Shown here piece after piece: positions 12,815 through 20,479 of a DNA stretch of 23,775 nucleotides (position 1 is its first letter; the number at the start of each line of letters is the position of its first letter). The stretch is from Geobacter sp. UBA698 (GTDB lineage Bacteria > Desulfobacterota > Desulfuromonadia > Geobacterales > Pseudopelobacteraceae): NCBI GenBank assembly GCA_002298925.1, contig DBMM01000039.1, positions 25,173-48,947 of the forward strand, read 5' to 3'. The notes beneath the pieces are model-generated. The model ran no database searches. It saw only the letters and a list, made by a program, of their open reading frames with translations, and was not told the origin of the DNA. A program made the position numbers and the translations under genes.

Positions 12815-13389
12815 TTTTTTGTCCGCTCGCTGCGTTCATTCAGTGCGCCACGCACGAAATCAGGATTCATCGATTGCTGCAGTTCTGCCGCCTCGGGATC
12901 ATGACGGTTTCTGACATTTGGCAAATCACGCCGCAGCTCTTCCAACAGGTTGATTAGTTTGGCCGTCTTCTGCTCTGTCAGTAACATGACTTTCAAGTCC
13001 AGATGTGCCCGCTGTTCCTCGAGTTTGGTTAGCCGGTTCTGCCTAGACAGAACTATGGTCGCGGTAAGCAATGCGCCTAGGCCGACAACTCCTTGCAGCC
13101 AGAAAAATGGTTCCGGATCGAATTCAGCCATACCGAATTGTCGTAATGCGACATTAGCGAGTATCCAAAACACAACAAAGAGCAGAATTATGCCAAGAAA
13201 AATCGGCTGACCTAAAAAACGGCTAATGCGCTCTAGGGTACGTTGCGAACGGCTTATTTTTTGATATTCGCGCGAGTAGAAATCCAGCACGGCCTCGATA
13301 TTCTGGCTGAGTTGGTCGTGGTCGGATTCGACCGGTATGTCACGGGAATCCGGAGGCGTTTCTGGTGAAAGATCAGGTTTGATTCTCAT
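12811..13389 (-). CDS. DUF1003 family membrane protein
   Basis: A 192-residue inner-membrane protein. A polar N-terminus leads to two transmembrane helices (FLGIILLFVVFWILANVAL and FFWLQGVVGLGALLTATIVL). A conserved cytoplasmic tail follows (LSRQNRLTKLEEQRAHLDLK, VMLLTEQKTAKLINLLEELR), ending LPNVRNRHDPEA. That combination is diagnostic of DUF1003; function is unknown. ATG 13389 follows GAGGAG at about 11 bases. It sits among other small stress-type genes and may be controlled by the dyad at 13454-13485. Confidence 0.9.
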   Translation of the reverse strand: MRIKPDLSPETPPDSRDIPVESDHDQLSQNIEAVLDFYSREYQKISRSQRTLERISRFLGQPIFLGIILLFVVFWILANVALRQFGMAEFDPEPFFWLQGVVGLGALLTATIVLSRQNRLTKLEEQRAHLDLKVMLLTEQKTAKLINLLEELRRDLPNVRNRHDPEAAELQQSMNPDFVRGALNERSERTKN

Positions 13390-13453
13390 TCGGGCTCACA
13401 CTCCTCAACACGTTACCTGACCTTACAAATGATTGAATCAGTTTTAACTTTGG

Positions 13454-13485
13454 CATGATTAACAGGTCACATCATGTTAATCATG
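13454..13485. promoter_or_regulatory. 11-bp inverted repeat upstream of the DUF1003 gene
   Basis: CATGATTAACA (13454-13464) and TGTTAATCATG (13475-13485) form a perfect dyad with a 10-bp loop. It is 65 bases upstream of the DUF1003 start and covers the ATG of a plus-strand small frame, so it could be an operator for either direction. Confidence 0.55.
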
Positions 13486-13620
13486 TTCGGTCTGATTCTT
13501 GGGCCGATCCTTTTCGCACTGCTGGCAATGGTATGGCGGGATGTAGTGAACACCCCCGGCACTTATAATATTTTGGATTTAGCCATTGTTTTTTTTACCT
13601 GTTCTCAACGTATTATCTGA
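13474..13620 (+). CDS. Possible 48-aa hydrophobic microprotein
   Basis: Forty-eight codons: MLIMFGLILGPILFALLAMV, then WRDVVNTPGTYNILDLAIVF and a short tail. It would form one or two transmembrane helices. The ribosome binding site is weak, and its ATG lies within an inverted repeat. I do not recognise a family; it may be spurious. Confidence 0.25.
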   Translation: MLIMFGLILGPILFALLAMVWRDVVNTPGTYNILDLAIVFFTCSQRII

Positions 13621-13711
13621 GGCCTCATTCTTTCTATTATCTGACATTTTATCCTCTCACCGTCTTGGCCTTTTGTTTTTAGTACTGACGCACGTATGCG
13701 CAATCCCATTA

Positions 13712-15745
13712 TTATGCCGTATTCACCAAGCAACGCAGCACCTCCGCCACACTCCATGCCTGCGCTATGCACCCGCGCGGCGTGTAGGGTGTTTCGGCAT
13801 CGAAGACCTCGCTGATTGAACCGACGCAGGCTTCGTCAAGGTGTGCCACAAAGCCTGCTAGAAATCCCCTGGCGTCCGCCTCCTTGCCCGGATTCAGCTT
13901 GAGCCACGCATCCACATAAGGACCAATCAGCCAGGCCCACACTGTGCCCTGATGGTATGCTGCATCTCTGGCGCGCAGGTCGCCGTAATATTTCGCTTTG
14001 TAACCCGGATTCCCTGGCGCGAGAGAACGCAACCCCACGGGTGTCAGCAGGCGATCTGTTACCACGTCCATTACTTGCTTCCATCGAACTTCGTCGAGCA
14101 CAGGGTGATCTAGGGAAATCGCCAATACCTGGTTCGGACGGCAAGCATCGTCGTTGCCGCCCTGTTCTGCGTCAACCACATCGTAGAGATAGCCCCCCTC
14201 TTCATACCAGAACCGCTGATTGAAAGACTCTCGCACACGTTGAGCCGTATCGCTCATTCGGTGCATATTGGCTTCCTGGCCATCTTCCTCCATCCACACC
14301 GCCATTAACCGCAGCGCGTTGTACCAGAGTGCGTTGATCTCCACCGCTTTGCCCCTCCGCGGCGTCACCACCCAGTCTCCCACCTTGGCGTCCATCCAGG
14401 TGAGTTGATATCCTTGCTGTCCCTGATGCAGCAAAGCGTCCTTCGGGTCCATGCCGATGCCGAACAGCGTTCCGTTCCAGTGATGTTCGATGATATCCAC
14501 CAGCTTGGGCAGCAGCAGTTTCAGTGTCGCGCGATCGTCCGTAATCTTCATGTAGCGGTGAATGGCATGAAAAAACCACAGCGTAGCATCGGCGGTATGG
14601 TAGAGGCCGTCCTTCTCGCCTTCGGGGAACATATTGGGGATCAGTCCATTGTGCACATAATGCGCAAATGTCCGCAGTATCCAACCTGCCTCGTTCTGAC
14701 GTCCGGTCATCAGCGTGAGTCCTTCCAGGCTGATCATTGTATCGCGGCCCCAGTCCGTGAACCAGGGGTATCCCGCGATAACGGTCCGAATTTCATCGCC
14801 TGAGGCTCGCATGCGCGTTACATCTTCCGCTCGGCCGACGGGCGTGATGAGAAATTGATCGGCGGCGAGCACAAGTTCCGCGGCCGGTCCCGTCCGTGCT
14901 TGAGGCGGAGCGGCATCCAGCAGCAGCTTGCGGCGATCCAGTTCAGCACGGTATGCCCCTTCCGGTGCCAGTGCAAGGATCGTATTCCACTCCTCGGTAG
15001 ACGCCACAAGCGTTGTCCGGTCACCTTCATCCAGATCAGCACGAAAATAACCGGGGCTCCAAAGTGATCCCTGCCACTCGTATCCGCGGTGGCGCTCGGT
15101 GCGATAGGGAATCAGTGTTGATTCCTTGCGGTCGAATGTAAATGCCGTCGCAGGACCGTGAACGATGAGCCGCAGCGCCGGCAGTCCTTCAGCTCCCGTG
15201 ATTTCAAACTGCTCCTCAAATGCGGATAATTTATAGTGAGTCGAGCGTCGCTCGCTGACTAGCGCATCGTGCGAACGGAAATGCAGCGCCGGCCTAAGTC
15301 CTAACCGCAGTTTGCCGTGGCCGGAGAGCAACAGATACGTCAGGTGCACTGAGTTCTGCCGATAGGGAAGGAAAAGCCGTTTTTCGAGAACGAACCCATC
15401 CACTTCATAGCGCCACACCGGCAGCCCGGCTTCCAGACGAAACTCACTGACAGCAAGGATCGCCTCCGGGGAGATGCCCGCGAGTTCCTCCGCGCCCGTG
15501 TACATCACGCGCCCGTCCGGAAGGCGCAGGCGCTCAGAGAGTCCATTCAGCATCATCATGCGGCCCAGTGGATTGGGTAGAGCGGCGATCAAGAGCCCGT
15601 GATAGCGGCGTGTGATGGCGCCGTTCACTGTCCCTGACGCGTATCCTCCGATGCCGTTGGTGACCAGCCACTCTTCCAGCATGTGTGGGTCCGTTTCCGG
15701 CTTGCATAACTCGCCGCGGCAAAGAACTCGTATCAGGTTATCCAT
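13712..15745 (-). CDS. Amylo-alpha-1,6-glucosidase (glycogen debranching enzyme, GH133-like)
   Basis: A 677-residue glucosidase that removes alpha-1,6 branch stubs from glycogen-type glucans. The N-terminal beta-sandwich domain (about 20-240) begins EEWLVTNGIGGYASGTVNGA and continues RRYHGLLIAAL. The C-terminal (alpha/alpha)6 domain (about 285-675) carries the GYPWFTDWGRDTMISLEGL motif (325-343), IPNMFPEG, YHTADATLWF, TWMDAKVGDWVVTPRRGK, VEINALWYNAL and YHQGTVWAWLIGPY, the hallmarks of bacterial GDE enzymes. The ATG overlaps the treZ stop by 8 bp, so it is the last gene of the alpha-glucan operon. No terminator is evident downstream. Confidence 0.93.
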   Translation of the reverse strand: MDNLIRVLCRGELCKPETDPHMLEEWLVTNGIGGYASGTVNGAITRRYHGLLIAALPNPLGRMMMLNGLSERLRLPDGRVMYTGAEELAGISPEAILAVSEFRLEAGLPVWRYEVDGFVLEKRLFLPYRQNSVHLTYLLLSGHGKLRLGLRPALHFRSHDALVSERRSTHYKLSAFEEQFEITGAEGLPALRLIVHGPATAFTFDRKESTLIPYRTERHRGYEWQGSLWSPGYFRADLDEGDRTTLVASTEEWNTILALAPEGAYRAELDRRKLLLDAAPPQARTGPAAELVLAADQFLITPVGRAEDVTRMRASGDEIRTVIAGYPWFTDWGRDTMISLEGLTLMTGRQNEAGWILRTFAHYVHNGLIPNMFPEGEKDGLYHTADATLWFFHAIHRYMKITDDRATLKLLLPKLVDIIEHHWNGTLFGIGMDPKDALLHQGQQGYQLTWMDAKVGDWVVTPRRGKAVEINALWYNALRLMAVWMEEDGQEANMHRMSDTAQRVRESFNQRFWYEEGGYLYDVVDAEQGGNDDACRPNQVLAISLDHPVLDEVRWKQVMDVVTDRLLTPVGLRSLAPGNPGYKAKYYGDLRARDAAYHQGTVWAWLIGPYVDAWLKLNPGKEADARGFLAGFVAHLDEACVGSISEVFDAETPYTPRGCIAQAWSVAEVLRCLVNTA

Positions 15746-17630
15746 GACTTTTCTTGCCCCCGTTCTTTGGATGCATGGCTACCGCTGCATGCCCCGGAAT
15801 ACGCCAGTTGTCTTTGGAATCGAGCCGGGGCGTCCCGCCTCCTCCATACCGGGGATCCTCGCTCGACCATAAAATCTGCCATTTCATTCCATCCGGTGGA
15901 GCGAGCAGGGGCTCCGGCGCAGGATCCAGATGCAGATCGGCTCCGAAGTTCACCAGCAGCAGGCGGTCGTCGCCCTCCTCGCCAAAAAAACGCAAGAGCA
16001 AACACTCATCTGAGAGCACTGCCCCATCCACACCGCCCGTTCTTTGGGCGCTGAAGACGGAATCATTTCGACGCAAACGCAGCAGGTCCCTATGCAGATC
16101 GTAGTAGCGCCGGTTGCGTTCGCGCTCGCTGAAATCAAGCTTGCACAGCTCGAATGTAGAGGGATTCGCCGGATCGGCCAGGTATGGCAGCATCTCGCCT
16201 GTCGCCAGACTGCGGAACTGCGCCAGAGATTTCGTTCGCCCTTCACCCACCAGCTTGGCCAGATCATGATTATGGTCGGCAAAAAAGCAGAATGGGCTTG
16301 ACGATGCGAACTCCTGCCCTTGAAAGAGCATAGGGGTTCCAGGCGCGAGCAGTAAAAGCGCGGTCATCGCCCTCAGCCGCCCGGGGCTGGTCAGGAAGTG
16401 CACCCGCTCGCCACATCCGGAATTGGCGATCTGGTCGTGATTCTGAATAAACGTCACGAATCTTTCCGGCGCCAGCCCGTGCGCGGGTGTGCCGCGCCGC
16501 TGTTTCTGCCACTTGTATCGCTGTCCCTGGAAGAGATAGCCGTACTTTACCATCGATATGAACTCCTGCGGCTTGCCCAGATAGTCGGTGTAGTAAGCTT
16601 CGTTGCGCCCGGTCATCGCGACCATGGCGCTGTGATGGAAGTCGTCGTTCCAGAGAGCGTCCAGACCGTAACCGCCGTTTTCAACCGGACGCACCAGCTT
16701 CGTGAGTTGTGACTCGTTCTCCGCAACGATGATTGTCTTCCGTCCGTGCGCCGCTTCCCGCACGCGCTTTCCGATAGCCGTCATAATGTTTTCAGGCGAG
16801 GCGTCGAAAATTTGCTGTGTAGCGTCCAACCGCAGACCGTCGATGTGGAACTCCTCTATCCAGTAAGCTGCGTTCGTGAGGAAGAATTCTCGCACCGGAC
16901 CTGCGTTCTCGCCATCAAAGTTGATGGGCTCACCCCAATCGCACTCGTGCCTGTCAGTGAAATAGTCGGGTGAAAAATCTTTCAGGTAATTTCCAACCGG
17001 ACCGAAATGATTGTATACCACGTCGAGAATCACCCCCAAACCGACGCGATGAGCCTCGTCCACAAAACTGCGGAAATCGTTCGGCTTGCCATACAGATGT
17101 ACGGGAGCGAACATTCCGACTCCATCGTAGCCCCACCCGAAACGGCCGGGAAAATCGGCCACGGGCATCACTTCGAGCAGGGTGATTCCACAGTCAGCCA
17201 ACTCCGCAAGTTGTTGCTGGGCTGCCTGCCATGTCCCTTCTCTCGTGAAGGTCCCGATATGCATTTCGTAAATAACCTGGCCTTTTAATCCGGCACCCTG
17301 CCAACCACTGTCGCTCCACTTGAAAGCCAAAGGGTCCATCACCTGAGACGCTCCGGAGGGTCCGTCCGGCTGATACCGTGAAGCCGGGTCAGGAAAGCAA
17401 CCGGCGTCATCCAGCCGGAAGCGATAGCAGGTACCCTCAGCGGCCTGAGGAACCAGGCCCTCAAAGTATCCGTCCTTCTGCTTTTTAAGCTTAATGGCCG
17501 CCGGCGCTCCAGGACCAGCCTCCAGGAGTACTTCCAGTTTCTTCGGGCGAGGCGCCCATACTCGAAAATGCGTACCGCCGCTCGGCTGCAATTCAGCGCC
17601 GATAGGATATTGTCGCTTCAGGCAGCTCAT
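15738..17630 (-). CDS. treZ: Malto-oligosyltrehalose trehalohydrolase
   Basis: A 630-residue GH13 enzyme that releases trehalose from malto-oligosyltrehalose. An N-terminal beta-sandwich (1-95; GGTHFRVWAPRPKKLEVLL) precedes the (beta/alpha)8 barrel: YEMHIGTFTREGTW, LLEVMPVADFPGRFGWGYDG, VILDVVYNHFGPVGNYL, nucleophile D269 in FHIDGLRLDA, acid/base Glu in VAENES (about 304) and FIQNHDQIAN. The combination of GRFGWGYDGV and NYL is typical of TreZ rather than GlgB. ATG 17630 is chosen because AAGGGAGA lies just upstream and the decayed gene in front ends in an ATGA overlap with it. The partner treY is not in the window. Confidence 0.93.
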   Translation of the reverse strand: MSCLKRQYPIGAELQPSGGTHFRVWAPRPKKLEVLLEAGPGAPAAIKLKKQKDGYFEGLVPQAAEGTCYRFRLDDAGCFPDPASRYQPDGPSGASQVMDPLAFKWSDSGWQGAGLKGQVIYEMHIGTFTREGTWQAAQQQLAELADCGITLLEVMPVADFPGRFGWGYDGVGMFAPVHLYGKPNDFRSFVDEAHRVGLGVILDVVYNHFGPVGNYLKDFSPDYFTDRHECDWGEPINFDGENAGPVREFFLTNAAYWIEEFHIDGLRLDATQQIFDASPENIMTAIGKRVREAAHGRKTIIVAENESQLTKLVRPVENGGYGLDALWNDDFHHSAMVAMTGRNEAYYTDYLGKPQEFISMVKYGYLFQGQRYKWQKQRRGTPAHGLAPERFVTFIQNHDQIANSGCGERVHFLTSPGRLRAMTALLLLAPGTPMLFQGQEFASSSPFCFFADHNHDLAKLVGEGRTKSLAQFRSLATGEMLPYLADPANPSTFELCKLDFSERERNRRYYDLHRDLLRLRRNDSVFSAQRTGGVDGAVLSDECLLLRFFGEEGDDRLLLVNFGADLHLDPAPEPLLAPPDGMKWQILWSSEDPRYGGGGTPRLDSKDNWRIPGHAAVAMHPKNGGKKSHG

Positions 17631-17893
17631 ATGTCTCCCTTTGTAGCTGCAAGTGTTGCTGGAACATTGAAAAAGAGCAGTTGCCCCAAACTTTTGAACG
17701 GTTCGCTCCAGGAGATCAGGCCGCTTGCCCCTCCGGCAGTGGCTCGTTGTTCGTTGGCGCATGATTGCAGCATGGTCCACTACATGTTCTGTGCCTGCCA
17801 GAGATTCACCTCAAGTGGTAACAGCGCTGCTGCTTCGATCAGTAGGAGGACCTCGTTTATCCACCCAATCTTCCCTTTTTCCGAGTGAAGCAT
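17627..17893 (-). pseudogene. Decayed 3' end of a probable GH57/DUF3536-type glucan gene
   Basis: One frame of 89 codons, interrupted by a TAG at 17780-17782, runs into treZ with a perfect 4-bp ATGA overlap. Before the stop it reads KIGWINEVLLLIEAAALLPL and EVNLWQAQNM; after it WTMLQSCANEQR and SWSEPFKSLGQLL. The LWQAQN and W..PFKSLGQLL pattern resembles, from memory, the C-terminal DUF3536 part of GH57 glycosidases, which would suit this operon. The first 37 codons could still be translated (ATG after AAAGGAG). The family assignment is tentative; the frame-preserved coupling to treZ is seen directly. Confidence 0.45.
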
Positions 17894-18068
17894 AGCGATT
17901 CTCCTTTCTGATTGTTTATTCATCGGGCCTGAAATCGGATACAGTTCGGGACTTCGTCACCGCCCGGATGGATGGTGTTCGTCAGATCGAGCGCATCAAC
18001 TGCGCTGCGAGGTTCTGCTTTGCATCCAAACTGTCAGAGCGCCATAGCAATCAAGACATTCTGTACGG
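17894..18068. other. Operon leader without visible genes
   Basis: This stretch separates the glucan operon from the duplicated element. I see no protein gene, terminator or known RNA in it; a promoter for the minus-strand glucan operon presumably lies here or in the duplicated element upstream. Confidence 0.35.
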
Positions 18069-18284
18069 TATCCACCTGTTAATAGTGTATACCGATACAA
18101 ATTATCAAGATCTCGTAGTATGGCTGAATTTACTGTCGTTGTTTCACGAAGAGAAGACTCAGCATTTCAGGAGGAGACAAATTAGAGGTTGTCCTATCAC
18201 AATATTTGATTGACTGTGATGCGATCGGGCCGAGGTCACGGCATGAACATAGGGTATAAAACCTATGTCCACGCCTGGCGTTAC
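18069..18284. repeat. 216-bp duplicated intergenic element, copy B
   Basis: This is the partner of 11980-12195, in the same orientation and with the same spacing. The 65 bp at 18103-18167 are identical to copy A. Near its right end it has a hairpin ACATAGG/CCTATGT (18247-18253 and 18262-18268) that copy A lacks in perfect form. It lies upstream, on the minus strand, of the glucan operon. Confidence 0.88.
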
Positions 18285-18307
18285 GTGGGATAGAAACGGA
18301 GCAGATA

Positions 18308-18345
18308 ACAAAAAACACCCGCTAACTTCTGCAGGTGTTTTTTTT
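18308..18345 (-). terminator. Intrinsic terminator of the CheBR-kinase-regulator operon
   Basis: An AACACC...GGTGTT stem with a GC/GC extension and one mismatch is flanked by six A on the left and eight T on the right. It lies about 65 bp past the response-regulator stop on the minus strand. It resembles the terminator at 3844-3879 in stem and flanks. Confidence 0.75.
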
Positions 18346-18410
18346 ATGGGAAAGCAAGGGGGGCCATGCTCGCTATGTTACATAATGCTGCATAGGTTTA
18401 ACTGCGGTTC

Positions 18411-19049
18411 TTACACCAGGTTGTTCTCGATGGCAAAACGGGTTAGCTCGCTGTTGTTATGCATGTTGAGTTTCCGGAGGATGTGGCTCCGGTAGGTACT
18501 GATCGTCTTGACGCTCAGTGACAATTCTTCGGCAACCTTGCCGACCGGTTTGCCGGAGGCGATCATGCACAAAACCTGGTATTCCCGATTGGAGAGACTG
18601 TGCTGGATCTCTGTCTGGGTAGGCTCCCCCAGTCCGGAAACCATGGATTCCGCCAGATCGGCACTGACATATTTCTTGCCCAGCGCAAGCTTCTGCAAGG
18701 CATCGATGAGTTCGCTGGTGGGGCTGCCCTTGGTCAGGTAACCGGAAGCTCCGGATTTATAGGCCCGCAGCGCATACTGCTCTTCGGGGTGCATGCTCAG
18801 AACCAGGACCGGCAGTTTGGGCCGCAATCGTTTCAGGTCGATCAGGGTGTCCAGGCCGTTCCGGCCAGGCATGGAAATATCGAGGATCACCAGGTCATAG
18901 TCGTGTTCCTGCACTTTTTGCAACAACTCCTGGCCAGTGCCCGCCTCGTCGGCAACAATCATATTCGCGGTTGTGGCTATGACCTGCTTGAGCCCCTCGC
19001 GGAAAATAACATGATCATCGGCGATGATGATTCTGTTGACAGTGGACAT
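18411..19049 (-). CDS. NarL/FixJ-family response regulator
   Basis: A 212-residue two-component transcription factor. The receiver domain (5-120) has D11/D12, the phosphoacceptor D57 in DLVILDISMPG and K107 in SGYLTKG. The LuxR-type HTH (148-210) reads LSNREYQVLCMIASGKPVGK, then VAEELSLSVKTISTYRSHIL. The ATG at 19049 lies one base after the kinase stop, and AAAGGAG overlaps the kinase's last codons, so the two are translationally coupled and the kinase is its likely partner. The longer frame starting at 19085 lies inside the kinase gene and is rejected. Confidence 0.95.
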   Translation of the reverse strand: MSTVNRIIIADDHVIFREGLKQVIATTANMIVADEAGTGQELLQKVQEHDYDLVILDISMPGRNGLDTLIDLKRLRPKLPVLVLSMHPEEQYALRAYKSGASGYLTKGSPTSELIDALQKLALGKKYVSADLAESMVSGLGEPTQTEIQHSLSNREYQVLCMIASGKPVGKVAEELSLSVKTISTYRSHILRKLNMHNNSELTRFAIENNLV

Positions 19050-19050
19050 G

Positions 19051-20415
19051 CTAAATCTCCTTTGGTTTGACGGGAACCCTGACAAACAGCGCGGTTCCTT
19101 TTTGTGGAGTACCGAAGATCTTCATCCTGCCTCCGAGGATGAATACCCGCTCCCGGATGCCGATCAGGCCGATGGATTCTGGAGAGGAAATCTCTTCCAA
19201 AGTAATTCCTTTGCCGTTATCGCAGACCATCAGAGTGTAATTCTTGCTTCGTTCCACCAGTTGTGCCTCGACCTCCGTGGCCTGGGAATGTCGCTGGACA
19301 TTGGTTAGCGATTCCTGAAATATCCTGAACAGAACAATCGCCACGTCAGGATGGACACGATTATCCAGCAAAAAAACGGTGAGATTGCATCTGATCCCTG
19401 TCCGCTTCTGGAAATCCTGGCTCTGCCACTGCAAGGCATCGGCCAGACCCAGAACTTCGAGCATCACCGGACGCAATTCCGAGGATATGCGCTGGACGGT
19501 CCTGATAGCGTTGGAGACCAGGATCTCCATGTCATTGATTCTGCTGTTGAGCTTAGGGTGATCGAAGTATTCACCGGCCAGTAATGACAACCCCAGCTGG
19601 ACTGAGGCCAGCAGCTGCCCCAGTTCATCGTGGATTTCCCGGGCGACGGCCTTGCGCTCTTCTTCACGGATGAACTGGAGGTTGGCTGAAAGGTTGCGCA
19701 GCCGCAACTGTGAATCGCGCAGCGTTTTCTCCAGTTTTTTGCGGTTCTCTATTTCCTGGCTGAGCTGCCTGTTAAGCTCGAGTAACTCTGCGGACCGCTC
19801 CTGGGCACGGCGCAATTCCAGCTCGTCCTTTGTGGTCAGGACCTGTGCCTCCAGCCGTTTGCGCTCGGTGATGTCGATGACCACGGTCAGACATTCCTCA
19901 CCGCCGGCTGAAACCATCGCCACGATCTTCACCGGGGTTGGTGATCGCAGCCCTTTCGGGTGGATGACCACCTCGCACTGCGCTTTTTTCTGTTGACCAT
20001 CGAAGACCATCGCCAGCATTTCGTTGAAAAGCGGCTTGCAATCATCTGAGACGAACAGCCCGAGCCTGCGGTTCATCAACTTGGAGCGCTGTTCCCCGAG
20101 CAGAGTGGCGCCGGTCAGGTTCACTCTCTGGATAGTGCCACTCCGGTCGAGGGTACAATAACCAACCGGAGCGAAATCGTAGAGCTCGGTGTAGTTTTCA
20201 ATTAACGCCTCGCCATTGTCTCTGGACTGGCACAGTTCCAGATTCTGCAGTTCAAGCTCAATCTGGTGGATCTGCAGCTCCTGCAGAAGGCGCCGCACCG
20301 CATCTTCAGGTAAGTTGGAAATCGACTCCGTACTGCTCGCCTGTATCAACGCTTCAGCCCGCTGCCGCAGTTTGAGGGTATCTGCAGACTGAACCTTTTC
20401 TTTAGCTTTGATCAT
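19051..20415 (-). CDS. Soluble PAS-domain histidine kinase (HisKA_3 type)
   Basis: A 454-residue sensor kinase without membrane segments. A helical N-terminus (LLQELQIHQIELELQNLELC) leads to a PAS domain (about 75-185; ELYDFAPVGYCTLDRSGTIQ to DITERK) and then a coiled coil. The HisKA_3 dimerisation domain carries phospho-acceptor H262 in REIHDELGQLLASVQLGLSL, and the HATPase_c domain has FQESLTNVQRHSQA and VCDNGKGI. HisKA_3 kinases pair with NarL-type regulators, matching the next gene. ATG 20415 is preferred over the upstream GTG at 20448 because AAGG lies six bases before it. It follows the CheB-CheR fusion gene after 64 bp. Confidence 0.93.
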   Translation of the reverse strand: MIKAKEKVQSADTLKLRQRAEALIQASSTESISNLPEDAVRRLLQELQIHQIELELQNLELCQSRDNGEALIENYTELYDFAPVGYCTLDRSGTIQRVNLTGATLLGEQRSKLMNRRLGLFVSDDCKPLFNEMLAMVFDGQQKKAQCEVVIHPKGLRSPTPVKIVAMVSAGGEECLTVVIDITERKRLEAQVLTTKDELELRRAQERSAELLELNRQLSQEIENRKKLEKTLRDSQLRLRNLSANLQFIREEERKAVAREIHDELGQLLASVQLGLSLLAGEYFDHPKLNSRINDMEILVSNAIRTVQRISSELRPVMLEVLGLADALQWQSQDFQKRTGIRCNLTVFLLDNRVHPDVAIVLFRIFQESLTNVQRHSQATEVEAQLVERSKNYTLMVCDNGKGITLEEISSPESIGLIGIRERVFILGGRMKIFGTPQKGTALFVRVPVKPKEI

Positions 20416-20479
20416 AACCAACCTTTTATTTACGGTACTTTTACTCACAAATTGGAACTATTGCCCGCTATACCGGACT

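Noticed and set aside
14202..14684. A 160-codon minus-strand frame inside the debranching enzyme gene
   Set aside because: It is an alternative frame of a gene with full-length family motifs in the main frame.
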